A stretch of 8,470 nt of DNA, taken from DAOTTW01 sp034437615. Its GTDB lineage: Bacteria; Chloroflexota; Anaerolineae; Aggregatilineales; Phototrophicaceae. The stretch lies in contig DAOTTW010000445.1 of NCBI GenBank assembly GCA_034437615.1, forward strand, positions 1-8,470, read 5' to 3'. The stretch's first letter is position 1. Each line of letters opens with the position of its first letter. A model generated the notes under the pieces. That model saw nothing but the letters and a program-made list of their open reading frames with translations, did not search any database and had not been told where the DNA came from. A program made the translations under genes and the position numbers. Positions 1 to 5,357 of this stretch are shown one piece after another.

Positions 1-75
1 GATTTTAACGATGAGCAGGTGCAAGACCTGATCCGGCGCACCGGGCTGGACCTGAGCGACCGCCTACCATTATAG
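1..75 (+). CDS. 3' end of an unidentified protein-coding gene (partial)
   Basis: Frame 1 is open from the window edge to a TAG stop at 73-75 and encodes the last 24 residues of a protein, ending ...LIRRTGLDLSDRLPL. The tail is charged and probably helical (DEQVQDLIRR), with no membrane segment. The piece is too short for me to recognise a family, so I assign no function. Codon choice (ctg, gac, cgc, acc) matches the neighbouring genes, which supports a real coding end. The stop lies one base before the left target duplication of the MITE-like element. Without that insertion this gene would end only 7 nt from the end of the convergent glycosyltransferase gene. Confidence 0.6.
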   Translation, partial: DFNDEQVQDLIRRTGLDLSDRLPL

Positions 76-96
76 CTAGTCATCGTAACTACTCAG

Positions 97-115
97 GCAG
101 GCATGTTTTGCCTGC
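97..115. repeat. Hairpin at the inner edge of the left MITE end
   Basis: GCAGGCA (97-103) and TGCCTGC (109-115) form a 7-bp perfect stem around a TGTTT loop. It starts 22 nt after the stop of the first gene. No T-tract follows (GAATCGG), so it is a poor intrinsic terminator. I treat it as internal structure of the element. Confidence 0.45.
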
Positions 116-160
116 GAATCGGCCCTCACCCCCTCAATCCCCCTCTACAGGGGTAGGTTT

Positions 161-240
161 TTCGGCGGACGTGCCATTGCACGTCCCTACACAACCGCTG
201 CGAACCGTAGGGACACCCAATGGGGTGTCCGGGGCGGCGT
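161..240 (+). repeat. Modular hairpin repeat, copy 1 (inside the MITE-like element)
   Basis: This 80-bp block matches 2170-2249 at 76 of 80 positions. Arm A is GGACGTGC (167-174), loop CATT, GCACGTCC (179-186). Then come CTAC (187-190), a 16-nt spacer, and GTAG (207-210). Arm B is GGACACCC (211-218), loop AATG, GGGTGTCC (223-230). A third hairpin, GGCGGC-GTCA-GCCGCC (233-248), follows directly and is shared, in inverted orientation, with the copy near 8370. Both main stems are perfect 8-bp pairings of different sequence. Their loops CATT and AATG are reverse complements, so the two arms look like diverged inverted copies of each other. GTCCCTAC (183-190) and GTAGGGAC (207-214) are also exact complements, which allows an alternative central hairpin. 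Confidence 0.85.
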
Positions 241-277
241 CAGCCGCCATAAAATACGGTCAAACATCAAACACCTA

Positions 278-296
278 CCCCTGAAAACTTCAGGGG
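278..296 (-). terminator. Possible weak terminator hairpin for the glycosyltransferase gene
   Basis: CCCCTGAA (278-285) pairs perfectly with TTCAGGGG (289-296) around a 3-nt loop. Read on the minus strand it lies about 75 nt past the glycosyltransferase stop and is followed by the modestly T-rich TAGGTGTTTGATGTTT. There is no true T-run, and the hairpin may only be part of the mobile element. Confidence 0.25.
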
Positions 297-369
297 GGTT
301 GGCCCTGCGGAAGCCGCTGGCTTTGGCCAGTGGCGACACACACAGACTGGCCTGAGTCGTTACTAGTCA

Positions 370-1536
370 TCACAGGACATGCTGATACACGGCCTCTAAT
401 TGGGCGGCGATGGTCGGCCAGCTAAAACGCTCTTGCGCAAGCTGACGGGCATTTTCGCCCATGCGCTGCAAAGCCGTCTGATCGTGCGTCAACAATTGCC
501 GCAGCGCTGCGGCTAAAGCGTCTACCTGCGGTGCTACGATCAGGCCCGCGCCCGCGTCGGCCACATCCGGCAAGTTACACCCTGGCGAAATCAGCACGGG
601 CACGCCCGCCGACAGCGCCTCTAGCACAGCCATCGACAAGCCCTCGCCCGTCGCAGGCAGCGCGAACACATCAGCCACCCCCAGCGCCTGTTCACGCTGT
701 GCGCTATCGAGATAACCCGTCATCACAATGCGCTCGTCCAGCAGGGGCGCAAGCTGTGCCTGCATCCCCTGATCTGGCCCCGCGAGAATCAGCAGCGTAT
801 CCGGCACATCAGCCTGCTTGAAGGCCCTCAGCAGCACATCAACGCCCTTGCGCTGATGCAGCCGCCCCAAAAACAGCACGACGCGCCTATTGCGCACATC
901 CGGCAGGAAAGCGGGGGCATCGTGATATTCTGCTGTGGTTGGCAGATGCACGCCGTTGGGGATGACGCTCACGGGTAGCTCTTTTAGCTTGAGCGTGCGC
1001 CACAATCGCTGCACATCGGCTTTTTCCTGCTGCGTCAGCGCGATGACGTGCTTAATGCGCGAGGCCACCTGCTTGCTGAAGAGCCGATCCCACACTTGCT
1101 TAAGGAGGCTGCGTCCGGTGTCGTAGATCAGGGTGCCATGCGGCGACATCACGATTGGGATGGCGTTTTCCGTGAAGATTTTCGCCAGCATGAGGTTTTC
1201 TGCGGTGCGGAATTCGTGCAGGTGCACGACATCGGGGCGCGATTGGCTGATGATGCGCCGTGCGCTCTGTGTCAGGTCAAGCGGTAGCGACAGGTTATAG
1301 CGCCAGCGCAGCGCATTCGATAGGTTCGGGGCACGGATGATGCGTATGCCGTTGCTATCGGTGACTTCTTTTTGATCGCGGTGAATGCGTGTTGTCGCAT
1401 TTAATGCATCTGTCGTTAATATAGTGATGGTATGTTGACGCTGCATAAGCGCCCCCGCCATGCCTTCGACGGCGCGTACAACGCCACCATATTCATAAGC
1501 CGGGGCATAGTAGGGTGTGATGTGTAAGATATGCAT
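370..1536 (-). CDS. Glycosyltransferase, GT4 type (GT-B fold), 388 aa
   Basis: This is a retaining glycosyltransferase that moves a sugar from a nucleotide-sugar donor to a lipid, glycan or other acceptor. It is cytosolic or peripheral at the membrane inner face. The N-terminal acceptor domain opens with MHILHITPYYAPAYEYGGV (residues 1-19), the usual first strand and glycine loop. VVHLHEF (103-109) and MSPHGT (130-135) are typical of the family, and VIPNGV (191-196) leads into the donor domain. There FLGRLHQRKGVD (222-233) holds the Arg and Lys that contact donor phosphates. TGEGLSMAVLEALSAGVPV (296-314) contains the E-x7-E motif (Glu298, Glu306). Length is normal for GT4. I chose ATG at 1536 because the family begins at MHILHI; an in-frame TTG at 1548 would add only four residues, and no strong Shine-Dalgarno separates the two. 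It diverges from the phosphatase gene across 34 bp. Donor and acceptor cannot be read from the sequence; an exopolysaccharide or cell-envelope role is inference. Confidence 0.9.
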   Translation of the reverse strand: MHILHITPYYAPAYEYGGVVRAVEGMAGALMQRQHTITILTTDALNATTRIHRDQKEVTDSNGIRIIRAPNLSNALRWRYNLSLPLDLTQSARRIISQSRPDVVHLHEFRTAENLMLAKIFTENAIPIVMSPHGTLIYDTGRSLLKQVWDRLFSKQVASRIKHVIALTQQEKADVQRLWRTLKLKELPVSVIPNGVHLPTTAEYHDAPAFLPDVRNRRVVLFLGRLHQRKGVDVLLRAFKQADVPDTLLILAGPDQGMQAQLAPLLDERIVMTGYLDSAQREQALGVADVFALPATGEGLSMAVLEALSAGVPVLISPGCNLPDVADAGAGLIVAPQVDALAAALRQLLTHDQTALQRMGENARQLAQERFSWPTIAAQLEAVYQHVL

Positions 1537-1570
1537 AACGAATCGCAATCATCCAGATGGTAGAAAAGTT

Positions 1571-2149
1571 ATGACGACTGTAAGGACACCCCAGGAAAAA
1601 GCCACATCCCACGCGCACCGCGTCGTGAGCCTGCTGCGCACCGGGCCGCGTGCGTTGGTGCTGCGCTTTTACGATCAGACCACGCGCAAGCGCACCGGGC
1701 ATCCTGTCTGGCGCTTAAGCCGCGTATTGCCCGGTTTATACGTCGGTGGCCAGCATTCGATCAAGGGCTGGCAGAAGATGCTGGACGAAGGGATTACGGC
1801 CATCGTCAACCTGCGTGAAGTCCATTTGGACGACGCGGTGAAGGGCATCGGCGGCACGAGATACCTGCATTTGCCCACCCGTGACAACACCCCGCCCAGC
1901 CTGGAAGCCCTGTTAAACGCGGCAGAATTCATGAAGGCCGAGATTGACGCAGGCGGCAACGTGTACGTGCATTGTGGTGTCGGCGTGGGCCGGGCACCGT
2001 CTGCCGCTGCCGCCTACCTGATTTACACGGGCATGACGGCAGAGCAAGCCATTGCAGCGATCAAAGCCGTGCGCCCGTTCGTGCATTTGACGGGCACGCA
2101 GTTCAAGCAATTGAAGAAATTCGAGCAGCACTATCGGCCAGCGGGTTAA
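1571..2149 (+). CDS. Dual-specificity-type (cysteine) phosphatase, 192 aa
   Basis: This is a protein of the dual-specificity phosphatase fold that would hydrolyse a phosphoester through a cysteinyl-phosphate intermediate. The P-loop is VHCGVGVGRAPS (residues 133-144), fitting HC-x5-R with Cys135 and Arg141. Asp105 in LPTRDNTPP is a plausible general acid. LSRVLPGLYVGG (49-60) is the usual DSP opening, and GITAIVNLRE (74-83) is the core strand before the acid loop. The first 48 residues are basic and unassigned, and I see no signal peptide or membrane helix. The GxGRAP version of the loop differs from the usual SRS ending and resembles plant SEX4/laforin-like glucan phosphatases. That resemblance is from memory and weak evidence for substrate. 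I start at ATG 1571; in-frame GTG 1517 and ATG 1520 would overlap the divergent gene and add a non-conserved leader. The natural substrate is unknown. Confidence 0.85.
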   Translation: MTTVRTPQEKATSHAHRVVSLLRTGPRALVLRFYDQTTRKRTGHPVWRLSRVLPGLYVGGQHSIKGWQKMLDEGITAIVNLREVHLDDAVKGIGGTRYLHLPTRDNTPPSLEALLNAAEFMKAEIDAGGNVYVHCGVGVGRAPSAAAAYLIYTGMTAEQAIAAIKAVRPFVHLTGTQFKQLKKFEQHYRPAG

Positions 2150-2169
2150 GCGTGTCGGCAGGTCAGTAT

Positions 2170-2249
2170 TTCGGCGGACGTGCCATTGCACGTCCCTACA
2201 CAACCGCTGTAAACCGTAGGGACACCCAACGGGGCGTCCGGGGCGGCGT
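2170..2249 (+). repeat. Modular hairpin repeat, copy 2
   Basis: Same 80-bp block as 161-240, with four substitutions. Arm A (2176-2195) is identical: GGACGTGC-CATT-GCACGTCC. The spacer carries two changes. Arm B (2220-2239) reads GGACACCC-AACG-GGGCGTCC, which turns one stem pair into A.C here (G.T on the other strand). The third hairpin is cut short: after GGGCGGCGT the sequence departs from copy 1 and runs straight into a 13-bp sequence identical to the left MITE end. It lies 20 nt past the phosphatase stop, in a tail-to-tail gap. Confidence 0.85.
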
Positions 2250-2260
2250 AACTACTCAGG
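2248..2260. repeat. Solitary copy of the MITE terminal repeat
   Basis: GTAACTACTCAGG here is identical in all 13 positions to the left end of the MITE-like element at 85-97. It begins exactly where hairpin-repeat copy 2 breaks off (the GT is shared). No matching right end (CCTGAGT...) and no duplicated flank is present between 2261 and 2436, so it looks like the remnant of a second element whose far end was deleted. Confidence 0.6.
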
Positions 2261-2280
2261 TATGTGCCCCATTCTCAGTC

Positions 2281-2333
2281 GCCAGACGTTAAAACGTCCG
2301 GCTCCGGTAACGACAAGCCTGCTAAAGCAGGCT
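2281..2333. repeat. REP-like double hairpin with TAAA loops
   Basis: Hairpin 1 pairs GCCAGACGT (2281-2289) with ACGTCCGGC (2294-2302), with one A.C mismatch and a TAAA loop. Hairpin 2 pairs AGCCTGC (2316-2322) with GCAGGCT (2327-2333), perfect, also with a TAAA loop. A 13-nt spacer separates them. Twin hairpins of this kind resemble bacterial interspersed palindromes (REP-like). It lies between the phosphatase and mutase 3' ends. Neither hairpin has a following T-run, so terminator function is doubtful. Confidence 0.55.
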
Positions 2334-2404
2334 GTGTGCATGTTTCTCACTTTATCCGCAGATTATGCCGATAACATTGTCCCTATGTGGCCATGATAAC
2401 CTGT

Positions 2405-2428
2405 GTAGGGACGCCTAGTGGGGCGTGC
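2405..2428 (+). repeat. Decayed half copy of the modular hairpin repeat
   Basis: GTAGGGAC followed by GCCTAGTGGGGCGTGC aligns with GTAG plus arm B of copies 1 and 2; about 16 of 21 bases from GGAC onward match copy 2. An imperfect stem of about six pairs remains (ACGCCT with GGGCGT, one G.T). The upstream fragment TGTCCCTATG at 2379-2388 may be what is left of arm A. It lies just past the mutase stop codon. Confidence 0.45.
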
Positions 2429-2436
2429 GTGCTGCG

Positions 2437-3879
2437 TTAACGCGCTGCGATCACCTGCTGGCCCATCTCGCCACCGGCCTGTAGCAATGCCTGCACATCG
2501 TCGGCGCTGCGGGCTTCGGCGTAAATGCGCAAAACGGGTTCCGTGCCACTGGGACGGATCAGCAGCCAGCTATCGTCCGCCAGATAATACTTGATGCCAT
2601 CCAGCGTGTTGACGCGCTCTACGCTTTCACCGATCAGCGTCGCCGGGGCGTTGTCCTCCAGGAATTTCACCACGTCCCGCTTCACAAGCTGACGCGAGAG
2701 GCGCACATCGTCGCGCCCATAGCAGGCCGGGCCGAATTGCTGCTGTAAATCCGCGACGAGTTCGTGCAGAGGTGCGCCGGCGTAGGCCATCACCTCCAGC
2801 AGCAGCAGGCCCATCAGCACACCGTCGCCTTCGGGGATGTGCCCGCGCACGCTGATACCGCCGCTTTCTTCGCCGCCGATCAGCACATCATTGCTCATCA
2901 TCAGGTCTGCGATGTAATTGAAGCCGACCGGGGTCTCGTGCAGGTTCAGGCCATATTGTTCTGCCATGTTGCCGATCATGAACGTGGTGGAAATCGTCTT
3001 GACGACATCCCCAGCCAGGCGCTTATTTTCGACCAGATGCCGCAGCACCAGCGCAAAAATATGATGCGGATCGACAAAGTGGCCATGCCCGTCAATCGCG
3101 CCGATGCGGTCGGCGTCGCCGTCCGTCGCTAAGCCCACATCGGCGTGTTCGCGCTGTACCGCCGCGTTCAGGTCCGTCATGTAGCGCATAATCGGCTCCG
3201 GGTGGATGCCACCAAAGCCGGGGTTCATGTCGCCGCGTATCTCGGTGACGTGTGTGCGCGTGCGAGAGAGCAAGGTCGGCAACGAGCCACGCCCCGCGCC
3301 ATACATGGCATCCGTCACGACCTTAAGTTCACAATCCGAGATTTTATCCAGGTCCACCAGTTCGCTGAGGTGCTGATAGTAGACCCAGGTGGGGTCAAAA
3401 CGCCGGATGAGGCCCATATCCAGGCCGCGCTGATAATCCATGATGTTTGGCCCACGCGCTTCACGCTCCATCAGGCGCAACTGCTGCTCGACCAGTTTGG
3501 CTTGTTGTTTCGTTGCGGAGCCACCATAGGGCGCTTTGAGCTTGAAGCCATTGTAGCGCGGTGGGTTGTGGCTGGCGGTGATGACGATGCCTGCTGCTGC
3601 GCCTTTTTCACGCACATTATAGGAGACGGCAGGTGTCGAGGCATCTGCACGCGAAAGCCACGCTACAATGCCGTTACCGGCCATCACACGCGCCGTCTCG
3701 ATGGCGAAGCGATCCGATAGAAAGCGCGTATCGTAGCCGATCACGACTTCGGGGGTGTGGCCGTTACTGTGCTGGTCATTGATGGAATCCGCGACAGCCT
3801 GCGCAACCAGGCGTAAATTTGCGAAGGTGAAGGTATCCGCGATGACAGCACGCCAACCGTCTGTACCAAAGCTAATCAT
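2437..3879 (-). CDS. Phosphoglucomutase/phosphomannomutase family protein, 480 aa
   Basis: This is a cytosolic alpha-D-phosphohexomutase that interconverts hexose 6- and 1-phosphates through a phosphoserine and a bound bisphosphate intermediate. All four signature loops are present: the start FGTDGWRA (4-11); the phosphoserine loop TASHNPPRYNG (101-111, Ser103); the Mg2+ loop DGDADR (253-258); the sugar-recognition loop GGEESGG (335-341); and the phosphate-binding loop RPSGTEPVLRIYAEA (442-456). The length of 480 is typical of PGM/PMM rather than the shorter GlmM, and TDGWR differs from the GlmM-type TDGIRG. Glucose or mannose phosphates are therefore the likeliest substrates, although an amino-sugar phosphate cannot be excluded given the divergent amino-sugar operon. 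The ATG at 3879 fits the family start, with GGAAC about 7 nt upstream as a modest ribosome site. The gene is intact. Confidence 0.93.
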   Translation of the reverse strand: MISFGTDGWRAVIADTFTFANLRLVAQAVADSINDQHSNGHTPEVVIGYDTRFLSDRFAIETARVMAGNGIVAWLSRADASTPAVSYNVREKGAAAGIVITASHNPPRYNGFKLKAPYGGSATKQQAKLVEQQLRLMEREARGPNIMDYQRGLDMGLIRRFDPTWVYYQHLSELVDLDKISDCELKVVTDAMYGAGRGSLPTLLSRTRTHVTEIRGDMNPGFGGIHPEPIMRYMTDLNAAVQREHADVGLATDGDADRIGAIDGHGHFVDPHHIFALVLRHLVENKRLAGDVVKTISTTFMIGNMAEQYGLNLHETPVGFNYIADLMMSNDVLIGGEESGGISVRGHIPEGDGVLMGLLLLEVMAYAGAPLHELVADLQQQFGPACYGRDDVRLSRQLVKRDVVKFLEDNAPATLIGESVERVNTLDGIKYYLADDSWLLIRPSGTEPVLRIYAEARSADDVQALLQAGGEMGQQVIAAR

Positions 3880-4017
3880 GATGCCGTTCCGTTCTTTTCC
3901 CTGCTGATTTGGGTTAATTTAGTCCAGGTAAGCATGATAACGACGGCATTGTATAGCAAAATGTGTTAAAGAGAAGAGACGAGCGCACAGCGTCAATCTA
4001 AGGCAGAAGGGATCGGT
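3880..4017. promoter_or_regulatory. Divergent promoter gap between mutase and recycling operon
   Basis: These 138 bp separate two divergent start codons, so promoters in both directions are expected. On the minus strand TATACAAT (3948-3955) is a reasonable -10-like box about 70 nt ahead of the mutase ATG. On the plus strand the overlapping TATAGC (3952-3957), preceded by TTG, could serve the operon. Neither has a convincing -35 hexamer. AAGGGA at 4007-4012, 5 nt before ATG 4018, is the clearest Shine-Dalgarno in the window. I see no strong operator palindrome; the only inverted pair is a 7-bp ATGCCGT/ACGGCAT at 3881-3887 and 3943-3949, which may be chance. Confidence 0.4.
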
Positions 4018-5235
4018 ATGGTGAATAAATTACACACATCGTTAGATCAACAATTGGACGCCATCATGCAGGATGCAATCACACGCGGCGTCACGCCCGC
4101 AGCAGGCATTGCCGTCATTCACAGGGACGAGCTACTGCTGGATGCTGCCTGGGGCCACGTGGACCCCGACACACAGCAGCAGCCCGTCAGCACGTCGCAC
4201 CTGTTTGATCTGGCATCCATCACGAAGCTGTTCACGACGACGGCGTTTTTGGGTCTGGTCAGCGCTGGCCGTGTGGATTTAAACACGCCGCTGGTTGATG
4301 TGATCCCCGAATTTGGCCATGTGTCACCGCGCCCGCTGGATGGCGGCCAGGACCCGCACAGCAAGCAGTATCTGCCTACACCAGCAGCGCACGCAGGCCA
4401 GACGGTGGACCCAGCCCAGGTGACATTCTGGCACCTGCTGACGCACACCAGCGGCTTACCGCCCTGGCGCGATGTGTTCAACGCCGCTGGGCCTGCGCCG
4501 ACGCCACCCACCACGCCTGATCCGCTAGCGCGTGATATACGCTGGCAGAATGCATTACAGGCGCTAGTGCGTTACAATTTCGTGGGGGCACCGCAGCCAA
4601 AGGTCGTGCGCTATAGCGATGTGGGCCTGATGCTGCTTGGCGAAGCGGTAGCGCGTTTACAGGGTTCTACGTTGCACAACGCGATAGATGTGCTCGTGTT
4701 GCAGCCTGCCGGGTTACGGGGTATGTTCTTTAATCCGGTACGCGATGGCCACGCCTCGCTACAGCAGACGTTGCCCACAGAGGACGACCCGACATGGCGC
4801 AAGCGGCGCGTGTGGGGCGAAGTACACGACGAAAACGCCTGTGGTGTCGGTGGCGTGGCGGGTCATGCGGGCCTATTCGCATCCGCTAGTAGCGTGGCGC
4901 GTTTCGGGCACATCTGGCAGCATCAGCCAGATGTATTCGGGATTGATGCCGAACTCGCTGCTAGCGCCAAACAGCCACATGCAATCACAGACTGGCAGCG
5001 GCGCGGCCTGGGCTTCGTGCTGAAAGGTCTAACGGGCAATTCGTCTGCTGGTGAGGTTTTTGGGCCGAATACCTATGGACATACGGGTTTCACAGGTACA
5101 TCATTATGGATTGACCCAGATGCCGACTTGATTATAGCGTGCCTGACCAACAGCGTTTACCCTGGGCGTGGTGCCCCTGGCATCCATGAGTTGCGCCGTG
5201 CTGTACATGATTGCATCGCATCGGGTCTAATTTAA
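4018..5235 (+). CDS. Serine hydrolase of the beta-lactamase / penicillin-binding fold, 405 aa
   Basis: This is a beta-lactamase-like (PF00144, class C type) serine hydrolase that would act on an amide, peptide or ester bond through an acyl-serine. The S-x-x-K motif is SITK (Ser67, Lys70) in FDLASITKLFTT. The second motif is Tyr199-Ser-Asp in VRYSDVGLMLLGE, replacing the YxN of class C enzymes. The third is HTG (355-357) in TYGHTGFTGTSLWIDP. WHLLTHTSGLPPW (138-150) and VHDENACGVGGVAGHAGLF (269-287) are hallmarks of the subfamily. The start MVNKLHTSLDQQ has no signal peptide, so a cytosolic location is likely. ATG 4018 is backed by a good ribosome site. A related hydrolase (B. subtilis YbbE/AmlB) is encoded in the murQ-nagZ region, which supports a role with muropeptides, but the actual substrate is unproven. 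A gap of 122 bp follows before anmK. Confidence 0.88.
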   Translation: MVNKLHTSLDQQLDAIMQDAITRGVTPAAGIAVIHRDELLLDAAWGHVDPDTQQQPVSTSHLFDLASITKLFTTTAFLGLVSAGRVDLNTPLVDVIPEFGHVSPRPLDGGQDPHSKQYLPTPAAHAGQTVDPAQVTFWHLLTHTSGLPPWRDVFNAAGPAPTPPTTPDPLARDIRWQNALQALVRYNFVGAPQPKVVRYSDVGLMLLGEAVARLQGSTLHNAIDVLVLQPAGLRGMFFNPVRDGHASLQQTLPTEDDPTWRKRRVWGEVHDENACGVGGVAGHAGLFASASSVARFGHIWQHQPDVFGIDAELAASAKQPHAITDWQRRGLGFVLKGLTGNSSAGEVFGPNTYGHTGFTGTSLWIDPDADLIIACLTNSVYPGRGAPGIHELRRAVHDCIASGLI

Positions 5236-5357
5236 TCAGCCTATCACATGCAGGGGCGGAACCTGTTGCGCCCACTGGCATGAAACAGGCGGAAGCGCCA
5301 CGACCTGCACTGACGTGACAAACGGAAAAATCCAGCACAGCGAGAAAGACGAACAGC

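Larger units (their letters stand above)
85..363. mobile_element. 279-bp MITE-like element with terminal inverted repeats and 8-bp target duplication
   Basis: The left end GTAACTACTCAGG (85-97) is the inverted complement of the right end CCTGAGTCGTTAC (351-363), with 12 of 13 positions matching. The 8 bases outside each end are identical: TAGTCATC at 77-84 and at 364-371. That is the layout of a transposed element with its target duplication. It contains no ORF that looks like a gene, so it would be non-autonomous. Internal structure: hairpin 97-115 next to the left end; a 10-bp inverted pair (148-157 with 274-283); the three-hairpin repeat at 161-248; a perfect 8-bp hairpin with a 3-nt loop at 278-296; and a 9-bp hairpin with one G-T pair at 313-334. 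GTAA termini with an 8-bp duplication are known features of the IS66 family, so mobilisation by an IS66-type transposase is an inference. The right duplication overlaps two bases of the glycosyltransferase stop codon. Confidence 0.72.

Noticed and set aside
121..157. C-rich stretch CCCC-TCTACA-GGGG followed by TAGGTTTTT as a terminator for the first gene
   Set aside because: The stem is only four pairs and a GTAGG interruption separates it from the T-run; it is better explained as part of the inverted pair 148-157/274-283 inside the mobile element.
161..240. Hairpin repeats as a CRISPR array or tRNA-like genes
   Set aside because: Copies are single, kilobases apart and in different orientations, with no regular spacers. 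The folds lack tRNA arms and conserved TPsiC or anticodon features.
3145..3720. Open frame of 191 codons on the + strand
   Set aside because: It lies wholly antisense to the well-supported phosphohexomutase and has low-complexity composition with no recognisable motif.
5236..5357. Small inverted repeats in the 122-bp gap (CCTGTT 5262-5267 with AACAGG 5284-5289; GGCG-GAAG-CGCC) as a terminator or operator
   Set aside because: Stems are only 4-6 bp with a long loop in one case and no T-run. I also found no convincing promoter for anmK there, so the gap stays unassigned.
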